From assembly GCA_016932095.1 (NCBI GenBank), contig JAFGDN010000019.1, forward strand, positions 51,954 to 115,953: a stretch of DNA of 64,000 bases, in the 5' to 3' direction. Source of the stretch: Sedimentisphaerales bacterium. Lineage in GTDB: Bacteria; Planctomycetota; Phycisphaerae; Sedimentisphaerales; Anaerobacaceae. Of the stretch, positions 26,549 through 34,788 are shown in pieces. A model generated the notes under the pieces. It did not search any database. It was not told the origin of the DNA and saw nothing but the letters and a program-made list of their open reading frames with translations. The position numbers were made by a program, and so were the translations under genes. Positions within the stretch are counted from its first letter, which is position 1. Every line of letters starts with the position of its first letter.

Positions 26549-27000
26549 TTTCTTTCTCCCTTGTTCCCGAGTGTCTGCTGACTCGGTTGCCCCGGCACGC
26601 CTTTGGCCGGGGGCCACGCTGCAGGGAATCCATTTTGTCTGTTTTTTCTCTTTTTCAACTGTTCACCTTCTCTACTTTTCAACTCTCCCGCGAAGCTGGC
26701 TTTGCCGCTTCGCGCGTCTCTCCATCCTATAGGCGCGAACTTGCGCGCTTTTGTCGAAAAATCCGATTTTCAAAAGGGCTAAAAATGACGTAAGTGCTTG
26801 CGGCGTAAGGAGTAAAAAAAATTTTCAAAATTCCCATTTTTGGTTTTGGATACTTGCGCGAAAATGGCGAACAAGTGTTTTATACAAATGTTTTAAACAA
26901 CTGTTTGAGTCCAGAATTTAAGCCCTTGTCTTGTATAGGGTTACGGCGAAAAAGCATCTAAAAAACTATCGAAAACAGGACAAAAATGCCTTTTTCACCG
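26549..27000. other. Intergenic stretch with one copy of a 20-bp direct repeat
   Basis: No gene supported. The 20-mer at 26781-26800 (AAAAATGACGTAAGTGCTTG) recurs with one mismatch at 29336-29355 on the other side of the caspase-like gene. The remainder is AT-rich near 26815-26900. Confidence 0.5.
26781..26800. repeat. Copy A of a 20-bp direct repeat around the caspase-like gene
   Basis: AAAAATGACGTAAGTGCTTG, matching 29336-29355 at 19 of 20 positions in the same orientation. An ATTTTCAAAA phrase precedes both copies. Confidence 0.75.
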
Positions 27001-29205
27001 TTAAGGCAGGTTGACCTCAACGACCTCGTTATAGAGATAGCTGGGCAGTTGAAGGCCGAAAAAATTGCCGGCGCCGGAATCGGCTGAAATGGTTGTATTT
27101 TTAATCGTTAGCTTGAACGCACCTGAATCGAAATTAAAATCAGCATTGACGATACCGTCGGGCGTTGCCGAGGCCTTTTTACAGGCGTATTTGGCTTTTC
27201 TCGAATAAAAACCGCCGGCGGGGATGGTCCAGGTCTGCTCATTGAGCCCGGCTATGAAGTCGCTTTCCACCATATTTACGTCAACGTTTTCAACGGAAAA
27301 GCCGCCTTTTACCGTCAACTGGTCGGTTATGCCGTGACTGACCTTAATTTTATCGATTCTGATGGAGTCGGTTACGCCCATCAGAAGCTTAATCGGGATG
27401 GGCCTTTTGCCGTTGACAGCCGATTCATCGGCCCGCATTGTTATGTCAAAATCACCGATTTGCACCTGGATGGTTAGTGGGCAGTCGAGGCCTGAGAGGT
27501 TGATTTTTGACGCCGAAAAATAGAATTTACGGGTATATGCGTTGTATTTGAAGGTCTTTTTAACGCCATCTACGGTTTTCGAGTAGCTGAATTTGCCGTA
27601 TTTATAGGTGTTTTCGTCAACGGGGAAGGTAAAAGAGCAGGGGTCAATATTATTGGAGTCAATAGTAACCGTGATAGAGGAAACGCCGTCGAAAGTATAG
27701 GTTGAGGCGGTCAGCTCGCCCCTGGCGGTAATAGAGTCGCTCGGGATGCTTTTGCCGGCCTTGACAGAACATTTGCTTATGAATGAGTTGGTGATGGACA
27801 GCTCAAGCTCGCCGGTGAAGGCGTCGTAAATCTGAGCGTGCTGGTCTGGATTGAAGGCCAGAGCGCGGGGTTTGAGATACTCGTAACATTCTTCTGCGGA
27901 AATACTGAAGTCGAAATCAGAGTCGGCAGCGCCCCTGAGGGCCTCGATGAGGTAATACGAGAAAACGCCGTTTCTAAGCAGGACGCTTTCCAGTGAGGTT
28001 TCATCGTCGTCGCAGGCGGTTATGACCACGCCGCGGCCATTATCATCGAGGTCTTTGACGCCGAGGACGCGGGTGAAATCGGCGGCAAAGCCGTCGCCTT
28101 TTTGCGGCACGTTCGTTCCGAGGCCTTTAACTGCGCCAATGTCTATGGCCGAAGTGAGACCTTTGATTTGTCCGCCTGAATGGCAGGCATCGAGGAAAAC
28201 GGCGTATTTATCAGTGCGCAGGGCATCGAACCAGTCGCTAAATTCGTCGTCGCTGATATCGTTATCATAAGAATCCGGGAGTGAATCATAAGTGCACAGA
28301 AATTCATCGTAATCGTCGCTTTCGTCGAACGGCTCAACGTCAGGACCGGCAGAGCCGTGGCCTGAGAAGAAGAACAGGCAAATATCGTTTTCGTCTGCGG
28401 CGTCGGCCATATCCTGGAAAGCGGCCTGAATGTTTTCTTTTGTGGCCGCGCTATTGACGAGGACTATTATATTTTCTTTTTTCCAGTTGCCGAGGGCATA
28501 GAGTGCGTTCCCGACTTCCCTGGCGTCATTATCGCAGTACTGCAGGTCAGTAATATCTTTATAGTCGGCGATACCGACAACTACTGCGTAACAGTTAATA
28601 ACGTCGTCGCTGAGGGTCTGCCCGATATCGCCGTTGCCTTCGAAGACGCGGACGTCGTCAACACAAGTGCCATAGCCGTGGCGGGCGTTGCCGAGAAAGG
28701 CAATATGGAATGGGGAGTTGATGTCCAAGGGCAGGTTTATGGTGCGTCTTGTCCAATCATCGACGTCTGAAGTGAAGTTTTCTAAAAGCGTCCAGGGGCC
28801 CGTTGATTTTGTTCCGTAATAGACCTTGAGGGTGTCCTGGTCGCCGGCCCAGTTCGGCTGCTTGTGCCAAAATTCGAGAGTGACGCTAAGAGCACTGGCA
28901 GGGAATGTAATTGCGGGAGTAATGAGGTATGTCTCGTGGTCGCCATCATCGGGATAATAAAGAATGGCGTTAAATGAGCCGCCGTGAGCGGCGTCGCCGA
29001 CCCCGATGTCGCCATTCCATCGAGCCCAATCGACGGGGGTGGTCTTGGTTTTATAGATTTTGGACCAGCCGGGGGGAGCGCCGTTGACGAAGGGGGCTTC
29101 GAAGTCCTCGGTAAAAAAGGTCGTAGCGGCTGCGGCGAACGCCGGGATGAGCATTAAAAACGCTTGTATGAGCAGAGCTGATTTGAGATATGTTTTAGTG
29201 TTCAT
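27001..29205 (-). CDS. Secreted caspase-like (C14) peptidase with N-terminal jelly-roll domain
   Basis: A 734-residue exported protein. The signal peptide is residues 1-26 (LLIQAFLMLIPAFAAAA). Residues ~28-190 form a MAM/adhesin-type beta sandwich (FFTEDFEA...PPGWSK..., then LEFWHKQPN and CVDDVRVFEGN). Residues ~200-480 are a caspase-hemoglobinase fold domain: INCYAVVVGIADYKD, catalytic His in FFFSGHGSAG (about 282) and catalytic Cys in VFLDACHSGG (about 340), each after a hydrophobic strand as expected. The last ~230 residues are beta-rich with no recognised family. Caspase-like proteins with this dyad in bacteria are often linked to cell-death or processing roles; here the signal peptide puts it outside the cytoplasm. 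I chose the ATG at 29205 because it starts directly at the signal peptide. Confidence 0.85.
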   Translation of the reverse strand: MNTKTYLKSALLIQAFLMLIPAFAAAATTFFTEDFEAPFVNGAPPGWSKIYKTKTTPVDWARWNGDIGVGDAAHGGSFNAILYYPDDGDHETYLITPAITFPASALSVTLEFWHKQPNWAGDQDTLKVYYGTKSTGPWTLLENFTSDVDDWTRRTINLPLDINSPFHIAFLGNARHGYGTCVDDVRVFEGNGDIGQTLSDDVINCYAVVVGIADYKDITDLQYCDNDAREVGNALYALGNWKKENIIVLVNSAATKENIQAAFQDMADAADENDICLFFFSGHGSAGPDVEPFDESDDYDEFLCTYDSLPDSYDNDISDDEFSDWFDALRTDKYAVFLDACHSGGQIKGLTSAIDIGAVKGLGTNVPQKGDGFAADFTRVLGVKDLDDNGRGVVITACDDDETSLESVLLRNGVFSYYLIEALRGAADSDFDFSISAEECYEYLKPRALAFNPDQHAQIYDAFTGELELSITNSFISKCSVKAGKSIPSDSITARGELTASTYTFDGVSSITVTIDSNNIDPCSFTFPVDENTYKYGKFSYSKTVDGVKKTFKYNAYTRKFYFSASKINLSGLDCPLTIQVQIGDFDITMRADESAVNGKRPIPIKLLMGVTDSIRIDKIKVSHGITDQLTVKGGFSVENVDVNMVESDFIAGLNEQTWTIPAGGFYSRKAKYACKKASATPDGIVNADFNFDSGAFKLTIKNTTISADSGAGNFFGLQLPSYLYNEVVEVNLP

Positions 29206-29335
29206 ATTTTTTCGCTTTCTCGTGTAGCAAAGAATTGCTTTCACTACCCGCCCCACAAAATAACCGCGGCTCGCCTTCATATCGGCCACAACTGTATTAT
29301 AACATAATTTTCAAAAAGGTGGTAGGAAAAAGCGT

Positions 29336-29355
29336 AAAAATTACGTAAGTGCTTG
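29336..29355. repeat. Copy B of the 20-bp direct repeat
   Basis: AAAAATTACGTAAGTGCTTG. The two copies enclose 2.5 kb holding only the caspase-like gene. They may be target-site or recombination scars, or shared regulatory sites. Confidence 0.75.
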
Positions 29356-29407
29356 TTATATAAAGAGATATGGATTTTGGAATTTAGCTGCTAAGACGCT
29401 AAGCCGC

Positions 29408-29480
29408 TAAGACCCAAGACCCAAGACGCAAGACGCAAGACCCAAGACAGAATACGGAGGACGGAGGACAGCGGATAGCG
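29408..29480. repeat. AAGACCCAAGAC/AGGACGGAGGAC low-complexity run
   Basis: A purine-rich run of AAGACCCAAGACGCAAGAC-type units changing into GGAGGACGGAGGACAGCGG. It belongs to the same loose family as the GACAGAAGACAGAAG runs in and after the sigma factor gene and inside the SDR gene. It is part of a 460-base gene-free stretch (29206-29667) with a further small hairpin near 29494-29520 (GTATCTCG...CGAGAAGCGTATCTCG). Confidence 0.7.
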
Positions 29481-29667
29481 GATAGGGAAGTGAGTATCTC
29501 GTGAAGCGAGAAGCGTATCTCGGAAATAAAGCAAAAGGCAAATAGCAAAAATGCGGATTTTTGTTTATGACCCCCAGCACAGGACTGGGGGCTAACCGAT
29601 GAGGAAGAAGGATTGGGGAAAAAAGTTTGACGCGGGGGAAAGGAGGATTTGTAAAGTAATTCAAAAA

Positions 29668-30663
29668 TTAAAGTGGAAAATGCAAAATTGCGGATTTTAC
29701 TTTTGTCCGTTTCGTTAAGGGAAAATTATTCGTATGGTATCCCACAATTTCATGCCTCCTTTTTGGTCTCGCTTCATTTCCGTTGACCTTGCTGGGAGTG
29801 TATTGGGCCAAGGCAGGGATAGATCTATTTGCAAGCTTAAAGTATAGGGGGTTCACTTCAAGACCGATGCTGCACAGGCCACAGGCGGCGGCGGCGGCGA
29901 TAGTAGAGCCCGATCCCATGAACGGATCAAGAATAATGCCCGTTCTCAACGGAAGCACTGCGTGAACAATCTGTCGTATGAATGCCTGTGGTTTGAGAGA
30001 AGGGTGTGATGCTAATCGGCGTTCTTGTCCTCTAGCGGGACTTGACTGTATCAGATCGCTGAATGGCTTGTGCTCAGATTCTCGGCGTAAGGCGCCAGTC
30101 CCCCAACGGAACAGGTTCTCACGCACCAAACCTTGGCACGGTTTCCTAAAGATTAACCACGGTTCCCAGCAAGACCGAGGACTTACAGAAATGTTCGCGT
30201 ACTTCTTATGGGCGCCTTTAGGTCTGTCCCCTCCTCTTAAGGTCTTAACAATTCGGGCAACTTGCCCCCTCATCTCAAATCCGGCACTTACAAATTCATC
30301 AATTACTAAGTGCGACAAGAGATTCTGGGATGAGAGTACTACATGACCGCCAGGCACCAATACTTTATAGAGCAAAGGTGCCAAACGTTTGTGGAATTCT
30401 CGAATTCTTAAATGGTCAGCAGGAGTTAATACCGTAAATCTCGGCATTGGGCTTCTCTTGTGGCCGTCATAATTCTGAGGTAGACGCCATATACCCCCAT
30501 TGCCATTCCTACGTTTCGACAACTGCTCAGGAGTATATTCCACTATGCCATAAGGCGGATCAGTAACGACAGCGTGAATGGAGGCCTCATTGCGCTTTGC
30601 TAGCCATTCAAAAGCGTTGACATGATATATTTGATATATACGCCCATGCTTTCGCTTCATCAT
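29668..30663 (-). CDS. DNA methyltransferase (beta-class, N4-cytosine/N6-adenine type)
   Basis: A 331-residue type II-style DNA methyltransferase. The catalytic motif TDPPYG (about residue 37) comes first, and the SAM-binding motif ILDPFMGSGSTIAAAAACG (about 245-263) comes near the end, preceded by SHPSLKPQAFIRQIV (motif X). That motif order defines the beta class. A target-recognition region lies between (about residues 130-210). The C-terminal ~55 residues are basic. Its ATG overlaps the stop codon of the DUF262 gene in an ATGA arrangement, so translation is coupled. No restriction endonuclease of a known type is adjacent; the DUF262 protein is the only candidate for an effector. The recognition sequence cannot be predicted. 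Confidence 0.9.
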   Translation of the reverse strand: MMKRKHGRIYQIYHVNAFEWLAKRNEASIHAVVTDPPYGIVEYTPEQLSKRRNGNGGIWRLPQNYDGHKRSPMPRFTVLTPADHLRIREFHKRLAPLLYKVLVPGGHVVLSSQNLLSHLVIDEFVSAGFEMRGQVARIVKTLRGGDRPKGAHKKYANISVSPRSCWEPWLIFRKPCQGLVRENLFRWGTGALRRESEHKPFSDLIQSSPARGQERRLASHPSLKPQAFIRQIVHAVLPLRTGIILDPFMGSGSTIAAAAACGLCSIGLEVNPLYFKLANRSIPALAQYTPSKVNGNEARPKRRHEIVGYHTNNFPLTKRTKVKSAILHFPL

Positions 30664-31748
30664 GATATCTTCTGTTTTGGCTCGAAATAGCGATTTATAA
30701 TCCCGATGAGGGCGGCTTGTCGGTCTGCTCTACGTTTCTTTTCATTAGCACCCTTCTCGACTGCACGTACATATTCAATGGCTTTTTCGCTAACATCCGC
30801 ATCCTCGTCACGTAGGCGTCTATCAATTTCTCTGGCGAAATTATCAAGAGAACGTCGAATGTCCTTGTTCTTCTTTTGCGAAAGTTTAGCCGATCGTAGC
30901 AAGTAAGCCAATGCCACGAAGAGTGTATAGAAATCTGTCTTGTTCCCCCAGCGGGTTCCTTTTATCTCTGGGAGGATTCTCTGGACTGTCTCAAGGGTCA
31001 GAGCAAATAGCCGTTCGGCTCTTAGTTGATCGGGGAATTGGTCTTCATAGTCCTCATACTGCTTGTAATATTCATCTATGATCCTCGCACTACCACCTTG
31101 CGGTCCATGCATTACTCCTATCAAAAGTTCACTCATGAATTCTATATCTGTCATTCTCCTGATTGCTGCAGGAGTGACTATGCGATTTTCTGCCCAATAC
31201 TCATCATCGGCGAGTTTCTCGGCCAGTTTTATAAAGGGCCCAGTATATGTGGCATTCCTAAGCTCCTGTGGTTTGAGAGGGGTAAGGTACTTGTTGAGTC
31301 GCTGGAATATATCACGGACCTCATCGTCGTTATCCGTGTTGAGATACCTAACGACGAATTTGTATCCATAGAACCGTCTTTTCTCTTCTTCAGACAACTC
31401 ATCGAATGTCTTATTTCTCCATTGTGAGTCGGACTTTAGTTTGTCTAATGGAAACTTGTTCTGTTCGCTCTCCATTGGATCATTCTCAGATCCGACAAAT
31501 TGCAAAACACTTCGAATACGCTGCTGGCCGTCGACGATTGCATATGTACTCTCGCCTCTGGCGCTGATGCTCTGCTGAATATAGATCTCAGGTACGGGAA
31601 GGCCCAACAAAATTGATTCAACGAGATAGCACTTTTGTTTAGCGCTCCAGATCGGTTTTCTCTGGTAGGGAGGCCTGATTGTTAACGTATCTTCAAGATA
31701 TCGATCTTTGAACCAGACGACCGTTTGCTCCGAAGAATTGAATTCCAT
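30660..31748 (-). CDS. DUF262 (GmrS/ParB-like fold) protein
   Basis: A 362-residue protein whose first ~230 residues match DUF262. The marker motifs are PPYQRKPIWSAKQKCYLVES (about residues 22-41) and IVDGQQRIRSVLQF (about 71-84), the DGQQR nucleotide-binding motif found in GmrSD, SspE and related defence proteins. The C-terminal ~130 residues are helical and charged, and the DUF1524 HNH nuclease domain usual in GmrD/SspE is absent. It sits between an NTase-fold gene (15-base gap) and a DNA methyltransferase (4-base overlap). By family it may sense or hydrolyse nucleotides and act on modified or unmodified DNA; which is true here is inference. Confidence 0.88.
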   Translation of the reverse strand: MEFNSSEQTVVWFKDRYLEDTLTIRPPYQRKPIWSAKQKCYLVESILLGLPVPEIYIQQSISARGESTYAIVDGQQRIRSVLQFVGSENDPMESEQNKFPLDKLKSDSQWRNKTFDELSEEEKRRFYGYKFVVRYLNTDNDDEVRDIFQRLNKYLTPLKPQELRNATYTGPFIKLAEKLADDEYWAENRIVTPAAIRRMTDIEFMSELLIGVMHGPQGGSARIIDEYYKQYEDYEDQFPDQLRAERLFALTLETVQRILPEIKGTRWGNKTDFYTLFVALAYLLRSAKLSQKKNKDIRRSLDNFAREIDRRLRDEDADVSEKAIEYVRAVEKGANEKKRRADRQAALIGIINRYFEPKQKIS

Positions 31749-31763
31749 CTTTCATACCCCTTT

Positions 31764-32390
31764 CTAAGTTGTAATGACCTTATCACGTATTTGCCGAAGT
31801 CCGTCAGTGTGATATCTAAGCGCATGTTCCCGTGTTCGGTAAAGCCGTCCTGAAACAGTGCGCGCCGCAAATTCTGGATGCAATGACAGACCCTGAAACG
31901 TATTGAACCATTGCGAGGAAATGTCTCGTAAAGGTTTAAGAACCTCAGGAAATGACAATCCTTGATAGCTGATCTCATCTGGCACCATATACCCCCAATA
32001 AATATCCTTTCTTCTAGTTGCTGCCCATCTCCCTTCAAGACCGCCCAGATTCAATAATCTACGCGGATACTGCCATTCCAAGAGAATCATCCACACTTTG
32101 TCGAACAGTTCCTCGCTTATCACAATGACGTCAATGTCGGACGTCTCCGAGAATTTCCTCGGAAAGTTGTTTGGGTTCAAGCTAAAGCCAACTTTTGCAC
32201 TTCCAACAACAATTACATTCTGCTCGTAGACATCTAAGGCATCGCACAAGTTTCCGACAAGCAAATCGTTGGATTCCGGCTCATCGCGAAATACATATGG
32301 TAATCCTTGGAAAATGTGCTGTTGCGCTATGTCTACAAGAGGATTGTTGGCAAGAGTCTCTTTGAATTGCTCAGCAGTCATATACGCCAT
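31764..32390 (-). CDS. Nucleotidyltransferase-fold protein, first gene of a DUF262/methyltransferase cassette
   Basis: A 208-residue protein. A nucleotidyltransferase-type active site is visible: VVGSAKVGFSLN (about residues 59-70) followed by SDIDVIVIS (about 84-92), the GS..hG and DhD elements of the minimal NTase fold. The first 55 residues are helical, and the C-terminal half is helical with many aromatic and basic residues. I do not recognise a named family. It is the first gene of a three-gene unit with DUF262 and a DNA methyltransferase. Its AT-rich codon use differs from the core genes around it. It might modify a nucleotide, tRNA or protein, as NTases of toxin-antitoxin and defence systems do. 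Confidence 0.75.
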   Translation of the reverse strand: MAYMTAEQFKETLANNPLVDIAQQHIFQGLPYVFRDEPESNDLLVGNLCDALDVYEQNVIVVGSAKVGFSLNPNNFPRKFSETSDIDVIVISEELFDKVWMILLEWQYPRRLLNLGGLEGRWAATRRKDIYWGYMVPDEISYQGLSFPEVLKPLRDISSQWFNTFQGLSLHPEFAARTVSGRLYRTREHALRYHTDGLRQIRDKVITT

Positions 32391-33301
32391 ATAATCCTAA
32401 CGCCCAAATCAGCCCAAACCTCTTATGGGGGAAAACAGGACAGCAACCATTTTTCACCAAGCCAAAATTCTTTTTCATTTTGTTTCCCAAATCTGCAATA
32501 ACTCGGCGTGTAAATTCTACCGATAAGCAGGGGGAAATGCAACTGAAAACAACGAGAAGAGGTAATGATTCAGGGATGGATAGAACGGTTTGGGAGAAGG
32601 CGGGGGAATTCGGCGGTGTGTTGGAGAAGTTGAATGTGTAAGAAAGGTATGAAATGTGAAAAGGTGAAATCAAGCCGACTTAATGAGGAAGAAGGCGAAG
32701 AGCGAAGATACCCGACAGAGACGCGGCGTGCTGCGCGAGAGGGTAAAACCCCCGGCAGAAGACCAAAGAAGCTTGGCTCCCCTGTTCAAATCCGAATAAG
32801 CAATTCCCGGGGACCTACGCTGCGCTTCGAGAGTGCAGGCAAGGCGGTTAGAAGGTTAAGCGTTCCTCGCGCGGGCAGACCCCGGCGAAGCCGGGGTTTA
32901 TATAAACCGCAAAGCGGTTAAAAGGATGGGTGTTCCTCACGCGGGCACCCCCCGGCAGAGCCGGGGGCTATATACAAACGCCCGAAGCGTGCATTGAAAA
33001 AAGGTTAAGTATTCCTCGCGTGGGCAATCCGCCTGCGGCGTAAAAGGTTGAGTGTTCCTCGCGCGGGCACCCCCGACTACGGCATTCGAGGGCAAGGAGC
33101 CGGGGGCTATATACCCCGCTTCGCGGTATCGGGAGTAACCCACTCAATAAATTGAGGTGCTAAATTTCAACAGGAAACTGCACAAGATGGCCCCAAAAAA
33201 GAGTTGCGGCTGGACGATGGATTTGGGATTATGTCAGCCGGCATCATAGCTCAAAAACAGGCGTTCGAAAATAATCTTGGATTGGGTTAAGGAGTAGAAC
33301 A
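32391..33301. other. Gene-poor stretch with palindromic repeat cluster
   Basis: No gene is convincing for about 900 bases. Small open frames here have a composition typical of repeats. At 32854-33068 there are four degenerate copies of a GGTTAAG.GTTCCTCGCGCGGGCA motif, with CCCCGGC...GCCGGGG and AACCGC...GCGGTT hairpins between. From about 33150 to 33287 an open frame without start codon ends in TAA (encoding ...SAGIIAQKQAFENNLGLG), perhaps the tail of a lost gene, directly before the 47-codon gene at 33302. Confidence 0.5.
32854..33068. repeat. Four degenerate copies of a 23-bp repeat with intervening hairpins
   Basis: Copies start near 32854, 32924, 33003 and 33046 with spacings of 70, 79 and 43 bases, so they are not regularly spaced. 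The common core is TTCCTCGCGCGGGCA, with variants. Between copies lie palindromes such as CCCCGGCGAAGCCGGGG (about 32880-32896) and CCCCCGGCAGAGCCGGGGG (about 32948-32966). The irregular spacing and hairpins point to REP-like intergenic repeats, not CRISPR. Confidence 0.7.
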
Positions 33302-33445
33302 ATGGTCGAGCAGATAAATCTGCTGCTGGTGGTCATGCCGAAGACGCTACAGTTTCTGAATCCCGGATGGTTCGCCGTTCATATAATCGGCATAGGCGTG
33401 GTCGGTTATCTTGGTTATAAATTCGGCCGGATGAAACAAAGTTAA
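33302..33445 (+). CDS. Small single-span membrane protein, 47 residues
   Basis: A short open frame with a strong ribosome-binding site: AAGGAGT at 33290-33296, five bases before the ATG. The product starts MVEQINLLLVVMPKTLQFLN, then has one predicted membrane helix (about residues 24-40, WFAVHIIGIGVVGYLGYKF) and a basic end GRMKQS. Directly upstream an open frame ends with TAA at about 33285-33287, as if this were the second gene of a partly lost unit. Family unknown. The helix and the ribosome-binding site are the reasons for calling it. Confidence 0.5.
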   Translation: MVEQINLLLVVMPKTLQFLNPGWFAVHIIGIGVVGYLGYKFGRMKQS

Positions 33446-33582
33446 CGCCAAATCAGTATCGAGCCGCTTAACAGGAACCGTTCCGGTCTTTGTGATACCA
33501 TAAGCTGCAATCGACCGTTTTTGGGTATCGACCAAATCATTTTGTAAAGGAAATAGAAAAAGCGAACCTTGCGAGGTAAAAT

Positions 33583-33599
33583 CCCCTGCGGGGCAGGGG
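33583..33599. terminator. Hairpin after the pilT-like gene
   Basis: CCCCTGC (33583-33589) pairs with GCAGGGG (33593-33599) around a 3-base loop. On the minus strand it lies about 85 bases beyond the pilT stop and is followed by GATTTTACC. A second, imperfect CCCCTGTGGCGCAGAGGG copy follows at about 33617-33634. A weak terminator is plausible. Confidence 0.4.
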
Positions 33600-33684
33600 T
33601 TTCCAAAATAATAAATCCCCTGTGGCGCAGAGGGTTAAATGCTTATGAAGCTGGGAAAAGTTTTAGGGTGTGTAAAGCTTTGTT

Positions 33685-34788
33685 TTATTCGATGACGGAG
33701 GCGACTTGTCTGCCTTCGCGGGCGCCTTCGACCGGCTTGAGGAGCTTTTCCATTTTAGCGGGATTGCTGGAACGAGCTATGGCCTCTTCTCTGCCGATGA
33801 AGCCCTTGAAGTAGGCGTCTGCGATGGAATTGTCCATCGTCATCATACCGAATTTGCGGCTGGTCTCGATGATGTTGGCGATTTCGTAGATTCGGTTTTC
33901 ACGGATGCAGTTACGGACGGCGGAGGTGCAGAGCAGTATTTCGACGCAGGGCACCATACCTGGCTGGTCAACGCGACGGAAGAGGGTCTGCGAGATGACG
34001 GCCTGGAGGGTATTGGCGAGCATCGTGCGAATCTGGTTTTGCTGGCCTGCGGGGTAAATGTCGATGATACGCTCGATGGTCTGGGCGGCGTTAATCGTGT
34101 GCAGGGTGCTGAAGACGAGGTGGCCTGTTTCGGCGGCGGTAACGGTGGAGCGAGTGGTTTCGAGGTCTCTCATTTCGCCGACCATAATAATATCGGGGTC
34201 CTGTCGGAGGACGCGTTTGAGCGCGGCGCCGAATGAGGGGCAGTCGAAGCCGATTTCTCGCTGCTCGATGATGCAGGTTCGGTTTTCGAGGGCGTATTCG
34301 ATGGGGTCTTCGAGTGTTATGACGTGCTTGCGGTATTTGGAGTTTATGAGGCCGAGCATAGAGGCGAGTGAGGTGCTTTTTCCAGCGCCGGTGTGGCCAG
34401 TGACGAGGACGAGGCCGCGAGGTAAATCCGTCAGCTCTTTTACAATCGGGGGGAGATGAATATCGTCGATGGAGGGGATAAGGTTTGGAATCAGACGGAA
34501 GGCGATGGCGATGGTGCCTCTCTGATAGTGGGCGTTGACACGGAAGCGGTGGCCATCGTCGAGCATAGTGGAGAAATCGGCGTCTCGCATGGCCTCGAAT
34601 TTTTTGAAGCGGTCGGGTCCGAGCAGTGCGAGCACCATTTCCTTGGCGTGCTCGTTGCTGACAACGGGGAACTCCATATCGACAAGGTCGGTGTTCTTGC
34701 GCAAGATAGGCGGCAGTCCGACGTTGATGTGGACGTCGCTGGCCGACTGTTTAATCGCCTCTGTCAGTATCGTTTTTACGTCAACCAT
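33685..34788 (-). CDS. pilT: Type IV pilus retraction ATPase PilT
   Basis: A 367-residue hexameric ATPase that drives pilus retraction. Characteristic features: the start with SASDVHINVGLPPILR, Walker A VTGHTGAGKSTSLASML, the Asp box/Walker B region LRQDPDIIMVGEMRDLET, the histidine box FSTLHTINAAQTIERIID and the PilT signature YPAGQQNQIRTMLANTLQAV. No tetracysteine zinc site, unlike PilB. It is monocistronic here, 13 kb from the pilus core operon, and is oriented opposite to it. Its presence argues that the core operon builds a retractable type IV pilus, not only a type II secretion system. Confidence 0.95.
   Translation of the reverse strand: MVDVKTILTEAIKQSASDVHINVGLPPILRKNTDLVDMEFPVVSNEHAKEMVLALLGPDRFKKFEAMRDADFSTMLDDGHRFRVNAHYQRGTIAIAFRLIPNLIPSIDDIHLPPIVKELTDLPRGLVLVTGHTGAGKSTSLASMLGLINSKYRKHVITLEDPIEYALENRTCIIEQREIGFDCPSFGAALKRVLRQDPDIIMVGEMRDLETTRSTVTAAETGHLVFSTLHTINAAQTIERIIDIYPAGQQNQIRTMLANTLQAVISQTLFRRVDQPGMVPCVEILLCTSAVRNCIRENRIYEIANIIETSRKFGMMTMDNSIADAYFKGFIGREEAIARSSNPAKMEKLLKPVEGAREGRQVASVIE

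Noticed and set aside
30660..31748. ParB partition protein
   Set aside because: The fold is related, but DGQQR and PPYQR..W are the DUF262 signature, and neighbours are a methyltransferase and an NTase-fold gene.
32774..32800. tRNA T-loop-like GTTCAAATCC
   Set aside because: No acceptor, D or anticodon arms can be found upstream in the expected spacing.
32634..32921. 95-residue basic open frame
   Set aside because: It runs into the palindromic repeat cluster, its composition is that of GC-rich repeat translation, and it has no good ribosome-binding site.
32854..33068. CRISPR-like array of TTCCTCGCGCGGGCA repeats
   Set aside because: Spacing is irregular (70, 79, 43 bases), the copies are degenerate, the intervening DNA is palindromic, and no cas genes are near.
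33347..33535. 62-residue minus-strand open frame
   Set aside because: It overlaps the better-supported 47-residue gene on the plus strand and lacks a recognisable family or ribosome-binding site.
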